Assembly (NCBI GenBank): GCA_032158295.1
Contig: CM063263.1
Coordinates: 12,658,974 to 12,722,973, forward strand
Source: Pycnopodia helianthoides
Taxonomy: Eukaryota; Echinodermata; Asteroidea; Forcipulatida; Asteriidae
DNA length: 64,000 nucleotides
Direction: 5' to 3'
A model generated the notes under the pieces. The model was not told where the DNA came from. It did not search any database and worked only from the letters and a program-made list of their open reading frames with translations. Within the stretch, counting starts at the first letter, position 1, and every line of letters starts with the position of its first letter. Shown here piece by piece: positions 21,301 through 33,250 of this stretch. The translations under genes and the position numbers were made by a program.

Positions 21301-24300
21301 ATATAAGGCACTGTTTTAATAACACATTCTCAGATTTATCTGAATGTGTCGTCCTTGAAAAACTTCGCAGTTTGTAAGAGTGTATCATTCTTTGAAAACT
21401 CTTGGCATTTTTTTCTGAGCTTATTGATGCTATCCCAACCACCACAACTATTATTATTTTTTTAAGAATGTACTTACGTGTGATACAAAACATATCCTGT
21501 ACCTTAACTTAAATCCAGGAGCTGAAGAATCTGTTGTTTGGTTCTACGTCTGGTGCTTTCAATGAGGAATGGAAGATGCAAGGGCTTGGGTTTAATGACA
21601 TCAACAAGTTGGAGTTTGGCATCGTACAACACAAGGTAAGTAGGAGACATATCTTCACTTTGACTAGCGTCCTCTTGACAACAGTATCTCCAGTTGGCTG
21701 TCTGTCTGTCTAGTCCATGACAGCTTTGCCTGTAAAACGAGAGAAACAATAAATACTGGAACGTTTAATAAACAAAAGATAAAAAATATCTCGTATCTTC
21801 AGGACTCGTATTGTCCCCCACCATGGCGATATATCTTCTTTGGTCTCTTTCCCATCAACAGCAGCTAGTCTGTATGAAAAGATTTTGTTTTAAAGCAAAG
21901 AAAATGTTAAGCTTGAATCATTAAACTCTTCCCTCAACTGGAACTGAAATTCTAGAAAAGGGAACATCAGGTGTGACAAAACTTTCACAAGATATTTAAA
22001 AACAACAAAGTTGCATCTCTGAATGAAAAGATACTTAAGCCAGTATTTTTTTAGAAATATAATGGTAGACAATGAATGTCGAAACAGCATGTGTTGGAAC
22101 TATTTATCGATCTGTGAATCTTATTCATTATTTTAGGGAGGACCCTGTGGTGTGTTGGCATCCATTCAAGCCTGCATCATGCAACATTTGCTCTTCGGAG
22201 AAAACAAGATCTCCACTGTAGCGAGTTTACAGCCAACAAGTCGAGATAGAAGTCAGTGTTTAGCTATGGCTCTTTGTGACATTGTATGGAGAGCAGGAGA
22301 AAAGAAACACGCCATTTTAGTCACGTAAGTTTTAGACTCGGAATTAATTTTATTGCATAGATTTATTTTGTGAGATATTCCTGCTTGGTAATTTGTTTTC
22401 ATAAACAAATTATTTATTAAGATATCAAATACTATTTATTTGATTTCATCTTTTAGACTGTCTTCGAGATCACAGTTCACTTCTTCAGGGAGATACAAAA
22501 ATGACGGAATCACAGAAAAAGTAAGTTATTTTGAAGAAATTATAACTATTAGCTTTCATAAATCTAACAGAATTGCTCTTTTTATTTGTATTTTTCATTT
22601 TCATGAACTTGAAAGTTTTCAAAACTGCATGATTAAAAAGTCCTTTGCTATTTACTTAAATTTTTAATTTGTTTGCTAATTTCTGATTGTTAATCTCCTC
22701 AGTTGATTCTTAATCACTTCAAGAAGAGAGAAGAATTGTTGGAGTTTGTCCTGGCTCACCTCGGTGTTTACGAGTCCAACACATGCAGTGGCTGTATACT
22801 AGCTCTATACTCTGCAATACTTTCAAGGACCATAGAGAAGTAAGTTAATATGTTTTTTGATCTGTATATACCATTTTTTAATTTGAGCCCTGCTAAAATA
22901 AAGCCGCTTAAACTTTTTCTTTACAAAGTAATTTTGATTTTGACATTGTCTCTTAAGGGTCATTGCGGGCATGGATGAGCCGACCAACAAGCTGATGGGA
23001 GCGCACGGTTACTGTACACAGGTATGAAATTGTTATGTTAGTAACCATGGTTTCTATGGAAGTAGTAATGTTTCACAAAAAGCATACATTGCTCACTGTT
23101 GAAACCCTTGGTTTTGTAGCTCAGGAGGCATATTTGTTAAGTGATATTTTCTGCTCAACAGAAAGTGTACCCTGGTCTGTGCCAGTTTATAAAATTGATG
23201 ATTTTTTTATAGGATATGGTCAACCTCATTCTCACGGGCAGAGCAGTCTCCAATGTCTTCAATGATGTGATGGAGTTAGACTCTGGGACTGAGGATAAGA
23301 TGATACTTAGAGGTGTAAACAGTCGAAGTGATATCGGACTACTCTCATTGTTTGAACATTATGGGTCGGTCAAGGTGAGAATATCAAGCATTTGGGCCCA
23401 ATTTCGTAGAGCTTCCATTTCATAGCGCTGCTAACCATAGGCAAATAAAAATGCATGCTGACCTTCCAGTGTGTACTGTATGAAAATGAATGACACAACA
23501 ATGCAAATCCAATGGTGAATGTGCAGGCTGGCCGCCCAATTTTTTTCGCTAACCTGTGAAATACACTTATGTTAAAATTTGCTTACCGTTAAGCAGCGCT
23601 ATGAAATAGGTCCCTGATAGAGGGTTCAAACTGAATAACGGAAACAAGCCCAAAGACTGAAATAACCTTTGGTTACACTTCTTAAGTCAAAGAGGAGTTT
23701 CGGCTTGAGTAGAGTTACATCAGTAGGTATTATGAACCCCCAACCCCCACCCTCCCCCATCTCCAAGAAGAAAATCCTTGGTGTTCCACAACTTCATTTT
23801 TGAACTTTTTTACTTCTGATAGATGGATTGCTCAGGAGGCATTCTAAGCTCAACTCTCAAAGGAAATCTCTGATGCTGCTCCAGGAATTAACTTTCTCTT
23901 TGCTTCTTATTCAGGTTGGGAGCAATTATAAGACGCCTCGTTATCCGATCTGGGTCGTCTGCAGCGAGAGTCATTTTAGCGTTCTGTTCTGCTTGAAGAA
24001 AGAGTTACTTGGTGATTGGAAAGTGGAACGCCGTTTTGATCTCTATTACTATGATGGATTATCCAGACAACAGGATGAGATTAAGCTCAGTATCGGTGAG
24101 TTGAGATTCTTTTGGGAGTTAGTTTGTTTTTTTAGGTTGTTTTTTTTTTGGGGGGGGTAGGTTTTTTTTGGCAAGATTATCGATGCTGCATGGTGGAAAA
24201 TCAGTAAAGCTTCAGTTTTTATAAACACCGTGTAATAAATTACCTACCATGGCTGAGGAGTTTTAGTTTTGATAAAACACTTCCTGCTTAGTTACTCTAC

Positions 24301-25111
24301 TATAACCTAGTTATTCAGTGCTCTTGTGTACCAATTAAAACAATTTACAATTTACCTATTATGTGGTTTTTTTTCCTCCTTTTGTAGACACAACCCAGAA
24401 TTGCCCTGATCACCATGACGATGACCTTATACCTCCACTTGAGCACTGCATCAGAACAAAGTAAGAACATCTTCAGTTTGGTTTCCTTATTTATTTTATT
24501 AATGGTATTCATAAACCAAACGGTTACCTCCCAGAATTTATGGCCTGTTGCAATTTTTAGGCAACTAGGCAAGCTCAGCATACCAGAGGTACAACTTTGT
24601 AGTGCATGAGACAATTTTCCAGCTAAGTGTCTCACCATTTCCCCAAAAAAAATATTCAAAAATTTAAATTTGTATGTTTTTCTTATTTGACTTCTTATTT
24701 GACTTCTTAGAATATTCAAGCTTAACCCTCCTACTCTTGGCAACATTTTCCAGTGAGTTGACCAACCACTTGAAACCATAAGTTGTACGGTGGCACAACT
24801 GTACACAGAATTAACTGTGTACTGTGTACATGCATTCCCGCATGGTATCATATTGCAGACTGGCATAGTTTATCTATCATTCAAAACCACAGTGAATGGT
24901 ATTGAATGGTCAGACAGCAAGAGGGTTAATAAACGTACTCATTGTGCTTGTTTCCCCCCACCTCCATCCCAGACCTCACCCCATCCACCCACACACTTAG
25001 ACATTCTTTCCTAACATTGACATTTTAATCTTTTCCATTTTTGGTTTTGTTTTTTGTTGTAGGTGGCCGGATGCTGTGGTAAACTGGAATAACACAGAGC
25101 CAATCTTATAG
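18304..25111 (+). CDS. MINDY4: MINDY-4-type deubiquitinase (FAM188B), 15 exons
   Basis: The MINDY family are cysteine proteases that trim Lys48-linked ubiquitin chains. Exons: 18304-18369, 18967-19086, 19423-19717, 20111-20385, 20602-20953, 21097-21250, 21519-21635, 22137-22324, 22457-22520, 22703-22839, 22958-23021, 23213-23374, 23915-24095, 24388-24460, 25063-25111. The N-terminus [13 protein letters not shown] is the conserved MINDY-4 start. Exons 3-5 encode a Ser/Arg-rich disordered linker. Exon 7 opens the catalytic domain. The nucleophile Cys is in [10 protein letters not shown] (exon 8) and the catalytic His is probably in SESHFSVLF (exon 13). The end NWNNTEPIL fits the family. The total is about 765 aa, near the usual length, but only if one base is added in exon 5: the frame ending ..RPESGE must shift near 20910 to reach ..[13 protein letters not shown] and the exon 6 phase. 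AATAAA is at 25136-25141. Confidence 0.9.
19815..19978. mobile_element. fold-back element in MINDY4 intron 3
   Basis: Opens GCAGGCCTGGAATTACA and closes with the near-inverse GAAATTCCAGGCCTGAAAT. A short palindromic element inside the intron, without coding sequence. Confidence 0.6.
23395..23620. mobile_element. fold-back repeat in MINDY4 intron 12
   Basis: GGGCCCAATTTCGTAGAGC and ATTTCATAGCGCTGC on the left are mirrored by GCAGCGCTATGAAATAGG on the right. A related copy is at 37257-37470. Confidence 0.6.
24717..24925. repeat. dispersed repeat, copy in MINDY4 intron 14
   Basis: Shares long stretches with 60787-61024 in an RPL27 intron: TTGGCAACATTTTCCAGTGA, GTGGCACAACTGT, GTACATGCATTCC and GTCAGACAGCAAGAGGG. 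No coding potential; superfamily not identified. Confidence 0.65.
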
Positions 25112-25354
25112 AACATCATCCCGATAGTGTAACTAAATAAATGTGCACCCAAACCTTTTGTGCAATATAGTAAAACTATCACACTAGTTTTCAAAACCTC
25201 AGAATAGATCAGTTTGGTGGTGTGATATACCACTTTCAAGTAAGAAACCTTGTAAAAATTTGTTGTTTTTTTTTTCTTTTATAGATTTATCCTGTAAACA
25301 AACGCCTTCATCTTTGTTTGGAATTCAAAATATAGGCTTACTCATAAGTACAGG

Positions 25355-26306
25355 GCTAAATAATACCTTGAGGATAAACAATGTCTCTCATTGGCTGTTT
25401 ACACACCCCATGTGATGACGCCTAAACCAATTATAATTGACTTGGACACTTAAAGTTTGAAGCAACAACTTTGTTGTTTTTAGTCAGCTATTACATTAGA
25501 GACGAACTTGATATGAGTTATTTTTTTTATAAAATCTGAATGAAGTTTAAAACTGTTTATCAAATTTGTAAACTCTGTGCAAAAGTGTGTGGAAATAAAT
25601 TATCTGAAATGTTACCTCATAATGTAAAGGTTGATATAGTTATATCAACTGAGTTGTTTGTTTAACATGTACATGTACTTACAAACTGTCTATTTCCTTC
25701 CCCACCCATTTGAAGTACCTGTCATACCACTACTCAAACATGCAATTTTATAAACTTTTAGGGATTTTCCCAAAGGCACCATAACAAAAGGACAAATTGT
25801 AAACACTAACCATAATAAAAAGTACCCTGGAAAAGCGAGTTTTGTTCATGTAAACAAGACCTTATTCGGACTGCGACATTATTTCTTTTATATTGACTAT
25901 ATACTACTCATATTTTGTTGGTAATCTCACATTCCTTCTATTGTTACATTTCGAACTGAAACGACAGCTTAGCTTTGCACATCCTTTGTTACCGTACTCG
26001 CCTTTACAATATATATATATATATATTATAATGTTCTTTTCAAAGAGAAACCTGGGGAAATTACTACTGTAACTGGTTTCAACCTGCCAGTGATGTTGAC
26101 TATCAGTATGCGATCGACAGCAGCATAATTATACGGACGATTGACTTCACTTTTTGAGTTGACTATTAAAGACAACCTTAAATTAAGTTAATTCTGAAGA
26201 TCGAGAAGTGGTTTGATTTATTGGTGTTCATTCCTGTATTGAAATATTCATTTAAAAGGTTACAAAGTTGGTGTAAAAGTTGAGTGGTGCCGACTGAAAT
26301 CTAAAG
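25355..26306 (+). promoter_or_regulatory. GPCR1 upstream module P1 and non-coding exon 1
   Basis: This module (CATTGGCTGTTTACACACCC onward) is repeated upstream of the second receptor at 30585-33250 and, more diverged, at 33250-33720. It ends in an exon-like stretch with donor CTAAAG|GTAAGT at 26306/26307, in the same place as AATAAAG|GTTAGT at 33842 in the other copy. I infer that it carries the promoter and a 5' UTR exon. A short (AT)n run lies at 26011-26028. Confidence 0.5.
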
Positions 26307-26494
26307 GTAAGTTTTTTAAAATTAATTCAGTCAAAATTTCAGGCCTGTTTAGAAAGAGCACGTCAGCTTAACTGTTTCCTTCATTGATTGTTTAATTAGG
26401 CACTACATGAGTTTGTGGGTGACTTTGGTGAGGTTCCATTCCGCTATCTTATTTGTAATGCTCTATGGTTTAAAGGCAGGATATACTTTTTGTA

Positions 26495-26800
26495 ATTGTC
26501 AAAGACTAGTATCCTCACTTAGTGTACCCAAACAATATAAAATAACAAACCTGTGAACATGTGGGCTTAATTGTTCATCGAAGTTACAAGAAAGTAAAGA
26601 AAGAAAAAAACCCTTGTTGAATTGTGTGCTTTCAAATGCCTGAGAAACGCTTCATGCCTGAAGCCTTTCTCAGTTTTAATTATTTTAGCGAGAAATTACC
26701 TATTTTAAAAAAACGACATCATCACTTCAGAGGGAGTCGTTTCTCACAATGTTTTATACAAACAGCGGCTCTTAGGTTCTCCTTGCCAAGTAAGTTTTTA
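26495..26800 (+). repeat. dispersed repeat, full copy
   Basis: Matches 56687-57080: TTGTCAAAGACTA, CATCGAAGTTACAAGAAA, TTGTGTGCTTTCAAATG, CAGAGGGAGTCGTTTCTCAC. It lies in the 5' intron of GPCR1 and is absent from the GPCR2 copy, so it arrived after the duplication or was lost from one copy. Confidence 0.6.
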
Positions 26801-27172
26801 TGGTAATGTATTTCTTGGGTACGTAAATACCAAAAGTATCCAATGCCTTCAAGAGCATCCCACGGCTAAATAAAATGCCAAAATACCGACTGTGGCCCGA
26901 CTTTGGTAACGAAGGCCCACACGTGACATCATTATTAAATAAAACCCATAGATCCATCTCCTTTTTTATAATTATAAAAACTAAATGGTAATTTATTTCA
27001 GAGATGATCGTATACTGGGATAAAGTTTGTTGTTTTGATTTACGTGCCTTTTTAAACAAACTGATGAATTTAAATATCTCGTGGTTGAAAGACAAATAAT
27101 TACAAGTACAAAGTTTGAAAATACTAAAAAGAATAGCCGTGTTAGGCTTATAGATAAAACAAGGAAAGTAGT

Positions 27173-27510
27173 GGTAGCACTTAAAGACTAACTAATTACA
27201 TACAAAACTGCATAAGCTTTCTTGCAACAACTATTTCATCAGATGCAATGAAGGGGACAAGCCAATTTGTACATGTATATGTACAAGAAAGTAACGGGTG
27301 AATGAATCCAATTATAAAAGGTGAAGTAGATGCTTTTAGTCAATGACTCCACCTTTTGTCATTGGATTCATTCAACCGTTACTTTCTTGTATATACTATA
27401 CATGTACTTGGCTTGTCCCCGGTCATTGCATGGAGGTATGAATAGGAATAGGGTTGCTACGAAAGCTCTTGCAGTTTTTTTATGTAATTAGTTAGTCTTT
27501 AAGTGCTACC
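27173..27510. mobile_element. 338-bp fold-back MITE upstream of GPCR1
   Basis: Perfect 30-bp terminal inverted repeats (beginning GGTAGCACTTAAAGAC) at 27173-27202 and 27481-27510. The interior is also palindromic (GTAACGGGTGAATGAATCC against GGATTCATTCAACCGTTAC). No coding sequence. It lies in the 5' intron about 110 bp before the receptor ATG. Confidence 0.8.
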
Positions 27511-27623
27511 AACCTTCCAAGTTAAAGTAGTATGTACACTACACAATTTCCACATTATTTCCTTATCATTTTGTCATTTTCTAAGGTGTTTTTCTCATCT
27601 AAGCACAAGGATACCGAAGTAAA

Positions 27624-28727
27624 ATGGATACAAACGAGACAATGTCAAATTCTACGACAGTTTCACGGTTGGCCAACACAACAATGGCTTTCCCGACTAT
27701 CCACACCTATCCTGTAAGAGTCGTCGTCGGTGTTTGCTTCCTCCTGATCGCGGTCATAAACATTATCGGTAACAGCATGGTCATCACTGCTGTCATCTTC
27801 AGCAAGAAACTCCAAACATCAACTAATGCCTTCGTGGTCAGCCTGAGCTCTGCAGATCTTTTGGCGGGGCTGGCGATGCCAATGAGTGCCGTTGCGTTGC
27901 TCACTCCCGGCACTAGCTGGCCGGGGTCGACGGAAACCCCGTGTTACATAGCAGGCTTGCTCCTGTACACAAGTTCCAGTGCAAGTCTCTTCAACCTCGC
28001 ATCCATCGCTCTCAACAGGTTGATTCTTATCAAGAGCCCAATGAAATGGTACCGCACTTTGTACACCAAACGCAACCTCGTTATCAATGTCGTGGTCATT
28101 TGGATTGTCGCCATTGCCATCATGACAGTCCCTCCACTTTTTGACATTGGCGGCTTTGGCTACGACAAGCAGCAGCACACGTGTACCGACCTGGACACCC
28201 ACCCGAAGGCCAAGACGTTTAAAAAGATTCAAACATACACCTCCTACCCCATCCCATTCATCATCATCATCATCAGCTACGTCACGATCTTCATCCACGT
28301 CCGTCGCCACTTCAAGAAGCAGATGAGTAACAATGACAACGTCACTAACCCAGGCTCTTCAAGTTCCGGGGTCAACCCTAGCTTCCAGACATCAGACAGC
28401 GCTGCCGTTCTACGTGCCTCCCGCCGGGATCGGATCAGCCGACAGCAACTGGAGATCACCAAAAATCTCTTCATGGCAGTCTGTGCTTTCTTCATATGCA
28501 TCTCCCCTTACAGCGTGTCCCTCTTCATTACGAACAACGACAGTTTCCTGCTGTTTGGCGGTGTGATATTCCTTTGCAACAGCTGTGTCAACCCAATTAT
28601 ATACGCAGCAAAGCACCCTCAGTTTAAGAAGGTGCTGCGTCTGATGCTGCGATGCAAATACTCACAGATAGAAGAGCCGTCAGATGTTTTACAAAAAATG
28701 ACAAGTTGCTGTTGTTGCAAATGTTAG
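27624..28727 (+). CDS. class A GPCR, paralogue 1 (367 aa)
   Basis: A seven-helix receptor in one coding exon, preceded by an acceptor at 27585 that joins a 5' UTR exon. Visible landmarks are N-glycosylation sequons at N4, N9 and N18, GN50 in TM1, D78 in TM2, a Cys107-Cys187 disulfide pair, W160 in TM4, P211 in TM5, FFICISP (289-295) in TM6 and NPIIY (323-327) in TM7. The DRY motif is replaced by NRL (131-133) and the TM6 toggle Trp of CWxP is replaced by Ile. The tail ends SCCCCKC, a likely palmitoylation cluster. NRLILI followed by LYTKRNL..IW recalls the melatonin/Moody/Tre1/GPR84 group, but the ligand cannot be named. Its tandem twin is at 34310-35419, nearly identical through most helices. 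Confidence 0.85.
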   Translation: MDTNETMSNSTTVSRLANTTMAFPTIHTYPVRVVVGVCFLLIAVINIIGNSMVITAVIFSKKLQTSTNAFVVSLSSADLLAGLAMPMSAVALLTPGTSWPGSTETPCYIAGLLLYTSSSASLFNLASIALNRLILIKSPMKWYRTLYTKRNLVINVVVIWIVAIAIMTVPPLFDIGGFGYDKQQHTCTDLDTHPKAKTFKKIQTYTSYPIPFIIIIISYVTIFIHVRRHFKKQMSNNDNVTNPGSSSSGVNPSFQTSDSAAVLRASRRDRISRQQLEITKNLFMAVCAFFICISPYSVSLFITNNDSFLLFGGVIFLCNSCVNPIIYAAKHPQFKKVLRLMLRCKYSQIEEPSDVLQKMTSCCCCKC

Positions 28728-28740
28728 ATTAGAGCAAACT

Positions 28741-30180
28741 TTTTTTGAATTTGGTTCTCTTTGTTGCGTTATTACTCGAGGTAATCACATTGAGGCTGGA
28801 TAAAAAAGTAATAGTCTGGTACCGCTTCAATAGACGTGACAAACCGCATGCATAGTTGGTTGGGGGAATCAGTCCAAAAATAGAGAAGGCCCTCGCATTC
28901 TTTCATGTTCCTGGCGGTAACTTGAGCAGGGCTAGTCGCAATATTGAAACCAATTAAGCACTCACTCCGCGGCAGTGAAGTTAATGACGAGAAGTCTCCT
29001 CGATTCGCTAAATGAAAGTATATAGTGGCCCGGCCGATTTCCTACCTTCCACAGTACAGGCAGTAGTTAATAAACAGGACAGTTCTTTTCAGAACTAAGT
29101 AGTCTCCCGAATTCTAACATCTACTATACGGCAGTAGAATAAATAGCAAGACAAGTTCTCAAAGAACAAATCTACACAGCAAAGCTATGGATAACTGTAA
29201 TATAGTTTTACCGCAAATTGAACATTTATACGTTTAAGAAAATATTATGGGGTTTTCTTTTTCAATTTATTAATTACACAGCATACATGCATTAACAAGA
29301 TATAGATACGTATATAGTGTAAATTACATGATAGCGCACTAAATGAACTTATATATAATATTAAAAAACCTTACTATTGATCTTCCATGCAGACGATATT
29401 AACTGTGGTAAGTGGTGGGCCTCTTGTCCAATCTACGTAGCCTATGTGGGTGCAAGCTGGGGTGCCCAGAAGGGTCCCATACTGCAGCCCAATTTATCCA
29501 AGCTCAAACCCAGATGTGACCCAGATCTTTCGCTTTAGCTGGGTTCCATTGTAATATGTTTTGTACTTTTATGTTAGTTTCACCTTACATACCCATAGCT
29601 TTATTTGGTTGCAAAGCCTTTCTGTGCACAAAATACCGATTTACAATAATACTATAAAAAAAGGAAATACTTATCAATTATCTGAACTGTTAACCAAGTG
29701 GTTTTAAAATTATTCATAAACATAATTCTAAACAAAACTGGCAGCAAGATTAATGTTTTGTTTCTGATGTCAGTTTTGTTAGGTTATTGGGAAATAACCA
29801 TTATATTATTATATATTAAGTACAAAGTTATCGGATGATTCTGCGCTTAATCAAGAGTTGTTTGCGTAATTTCAGATAGACCTACTGGTCTTTTTAATTA
29901 TGGGCTAATGTGGTTTGTTGTATTTTGTTATAGGCCTAGCTCTTTAGATTTATTTTGAAAACTCTTTTCAGTGTACACAATGAAATCATTGGGCCTGTAG
30001 ACCAGTACCGACAGGTATAAAGACAGGGGACCAGTCTAGTCATTCATCAGCAGTTCACACAGCAAACATTGATTTTCCAGGACATTCGTATAAAATTGAT
30101 CCTTATGGTTTTTTGCCCATTGTGGGTCAGCGGAGTTTTACGTGTTACATTGCACGTGCTCCCTGTGGTCTTATAATATA
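28741..30180. other. intergenic between the duplicated receptors
   Basis: No gene seen. AT-rich sequence with the 3' UTR of GPCR1 at its start (sequence similar to 35420-35560 after GPCR2), then unique DNA. Confidence 0.45.
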
Positions 30181-30405
30181 GACAGTTCCCAGTAGACGCC
30201 ATCTTTACGGGCAAAGTGCGTTTTGGCTTGCAGGTGCGTCAAACGCTCAACTTATTAACGCACCCGCGTTGTTCACTGACCAATCCTGCAATGAGTTTCG
30301 TGAAATGCGCGCGTGTTGCACGCCGTTCTCACACGAAACGCACGACTGCTTGTTCTAAACTGCCCGTAAAGATGGTCGATTTACGTCATACTGCAACCTA
30401 TCTAT
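30181..30405. mobile_element. MITE-like element, copy 2
   Basis: Nearly identical to 2454-2680, with the same internal inverted repeats built on CATCTTTACGGGCA. The high identity of copies 28 kb apart suggests recent activity. Confidence 0.7.
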
Positions 30406-30477
30406 AACTCTGTGGCTCAGAGCAACATGAACAAGTAAAGGGAGAAATACTGAGTATGGCTGCTGACCCCAAGTGTC

Positions 30478-30584
30478 TCACGCCTCCCATTGGCTGTTGA
30501 CCCACCCCCTTGTGATGACCTCTGAACCAATTAAAATTGACTTTGACACTTTTTCTGTCAAGCAATAGCGTTGGTTTTAGTCAG
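30478..30584 (+). repeat. partial extra copy of the P-module left end
   Basis: CATTGGCTGTTGACCCACCC, then TGTGATGACC, then AACCAATTAAAATTGAC is a diverged copy of the sequence that starts again at 30600. The module's left end was therefore duplicated in tandem. Confidence 0.55.
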
Positions 30585-33250
30585 CTTATTAATACCATGA
30601 GGATAAACAATGTCTCCCATTGGCTGTTTACACACCCCATGTGATGATGCCTAAACCAACTGTAATTGACTTGGACACTTAAAGTTTCAAGCAACAACTT
30701 GAAATGGGTTATTTGTTTTATAAATTCTGAAAGAAGTTCAAAACTGGCATGTTTATCAAATTTGTAATCTCTTTGCAAAAGTGTGTTGAAACATGGAGGA
30801 AGCTTCCTCCATGGTTGGAATAAATTATCTGAAATGTTGCCTTATGTAAAGGTTGATACAGTTATATCAATACTGAGTTGTTTGAAACGTGTACTAACAA
30901 ACTGTCTACATGTATTTCCCTCCCCACACATTGTCTGTCAATACCACTATCCAAACACGCAGTTTCACAAACCTTTCGGGGTTTTCCTAAAGGCACCATT
31001 ACTTATAACAGACTGACAACAAATTGTAAACACAAACCATAATAAAAGCACCCGGGAAAATGAGTTTTGTAAACAAGACCTTAATCGGACCGCGATTATT
31101 TATTTTTTATTGGCTATTAGTATTACTCATATTTTGTTGGTAACCTCACATTCTTTCTATTGCTGCCTTTCGAACTGTGACGAAGGCTTGGCTTTGCACA
31201 ATCTTTGTTACCACATTACTCGCCTTTACAATATAAATGTTTTAATAATATTCTTTTCAAAGAGAAACCTTGCGAAAATACTGAATGGTTTCAAGCTGCC
31301 AGTGATGTTGACTGTATCAGTATGCGATCGACAGCAGCATAATTCGTCGCATTTTTCTCATAGTGACGAATCAGCAATTTTTAGCAAATTGAGGTTTTTG
31401 CAGTTTTATGGTTAGTTTGTCTTCTGAATTCATTTCTGAAGGTTTTGAACCAAAATAATGTCTCATTTTAAAGATATAAGACACATTGTTGGCGAATATG
31501 TTTGAATTCTAATAAATGTTTCTTTACATACTGACGAATAAGTGATTCGCCGCTCCGTAAACACATAAATATACCCTTTTGTTTTTTACAAAGTGACGAA
31601 TAGGCAAATGCGCTGGTAACCACTCCAGTTATCAATGAAATGCAAGGTACCATCAATTTCTCTTTATTACAACACAGTAAGATTTGCCGACTCCACTAGC
31701 TTGTCAACGAAACTAAAACATAATTTTAGATAAAAGGAACAAATCTTGAGGTAAGCATAATTCTGACAGGATGATTATTTCAAACTGACGTAATAGTTTG
31801 TATTATTCAGTCCGTTCAATCTTCAAGCTAATCTTATTAAAGGTACTTTAGGTACCAATCGCGCCGAGAAAAACTTCGTGCCCCTGAAATCTTGTCATAA
31901 AGAAAATTGTGAAATCCAATTCAATTTGATCACATTCAAGTACATTTTTTTTACATCAAAACTTGTAGATAAAACGCAAATTGTTATTAATTATTAGTAT
32001 TCACATAAACTACAAAAATTTCGACGAGTATAAAAAATGAATTGTTGAATATTGTACCAAAATCATTTACATGGTTAAGTCTAAAAGATGATGCTCATGA
32101 TGTGTACTTTTTGCCAGGATTTTACAGTTTTATGATACAATTAGTGGCAACTTTGAGTGAAACCTCTAGTCTGGGTGGAAGATATTCAACAGTAATATGA
32201 TCTTATAAATCAGTGGTTTTACCAATAAATGTTTTGGAGCATATAATTAAGTTCCTATTTTGTAAATCAGAATTTACAAAATTATTGGGTTAAACAAGAT
32301 TTTGATTGTTAAATGAAATCCTTCAAAACTAGTGCCAACAAAATCAAACGATTATTCCAAAAGTATAAACATTGTTGATAACAAACATTTTTAAGTTTGT
32401 GTATGCTTATACAACAAGTCAGTTCAATTACAAAATAAACATACTTTTTAGTTCAATTAGTGTCTTGAGGGGTACAACTTAAACTTGGAAAAATTACCTA
32501 TTCCGTCCCTCCCCTTTTGAGCAATATCTGGAGGTTTACCAGGCCGAAAGGAAATGGGAAAATGTCATGTGTACTCCTCCCCTATACATAGTTGGAAGTT
32601 TTTGTTTGTTCCCTCCCCTCCAATCCACATGCCAACAACACCAATCCGACCCATCCACCCCACAAAACCCACTCTCTGATCCCCATCCAAAAATGAAGGA
32701 ATTCAGGATCAGTGCTTCACTCAGGATTTTACAGTGAAATATCATGTTTAACACAAATGAAAAATTAAGGCGTGTTAAATTACCTGCATTAATGGTGATA
32801 TACTGACGAATAAGCCCCAGAGCGTAGATTTGTTTTTTTACATACTGACGAATTGGGCACAAAAAGTGACGAACAAGCCCCAGAGCGTAGATTTGTTTTT
32901 TTTACATACTGACGAATTGGGCACAAAAAGTGACGAACAAGCGCGTAAAGTAAAACAATGTTTTTTACATACTGACGAATAGGTTTATGAGGTTATTATT
33001 ATTTAGATCGTTTTATTATGAATAACACAAACAAATGTGAAGAGGAACTGCTTAAAAACAAACCTTCTATTTGGCAAGTGATAATGTAGGATAATAAGGT
33101 ATGAAAGCAACGAATGAAAACACGTCCAACTTCAAAGTGAATTTACTCAAAATGCGCTTTTTCCTGATTCGTCACTATGAGAAAAATGCGACGAATTATA
33201 TACGGACGATTGACTTCAAACTTTTTGAGTTGACTATTAAAGTCCCCAAA
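30585..33250 (+). repeat. duplicated GPCR upstream module P2, split by a transposon
   Basis: 30585-31340 plus 33198-33250 together match P1 (25355-26170): TTGGCTGTTTACACACCCCA, TTGGTAACCTCACATT, GCCAGTGATGTTGAC, ATGCGATCGACAGCAGCATA, then ACGGACGATTGACTTCA. The join in P1 is uninterrupted, which gives the pre-insertion state of the element at 31341-33197. Confidence 0.7.
31341..33197. mobile_element. 1.86-kb non-autonomous DNA transposon
   Basis: Ends are perfect 34-bp inverted repeats at 31341-31374 and 33164-33197, opening AATTCGTCGCATTTTTC. If the outer AATT is a 4-bp target duplication, the element proper is 31345-33193. The octamer TGACGAAT recurs near both ends (31364, 31532, 31594, 32804, 32846, 32910, 32973 and inverted at 33167), as subterminal transposase-binding repeats do. 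A roughly 63-bp unit (CCCCAGAGCGTAGATTTG...) is repeated at 32815-32945. No open frame resembles a transposase, so mobility would need one in trans. Superfamily unassigned. Confidence 0.85.

Noticed and set aside
24345..24866. 173-codon open frame on the minus strand
   Set aside because: It runs across MINDY4 intron 14, exon 14 antisense and a dispersed repeat also found in RPL27, and has no protein features. Chance frame.
27819..28310. 163-codon minus-strand frame inside GPCR1 (and 34514-34873 in GPCR2)
   Set aside because: Antisense shadow of the receptor. It is shared by both copies only because the receptor sequence is conserved.
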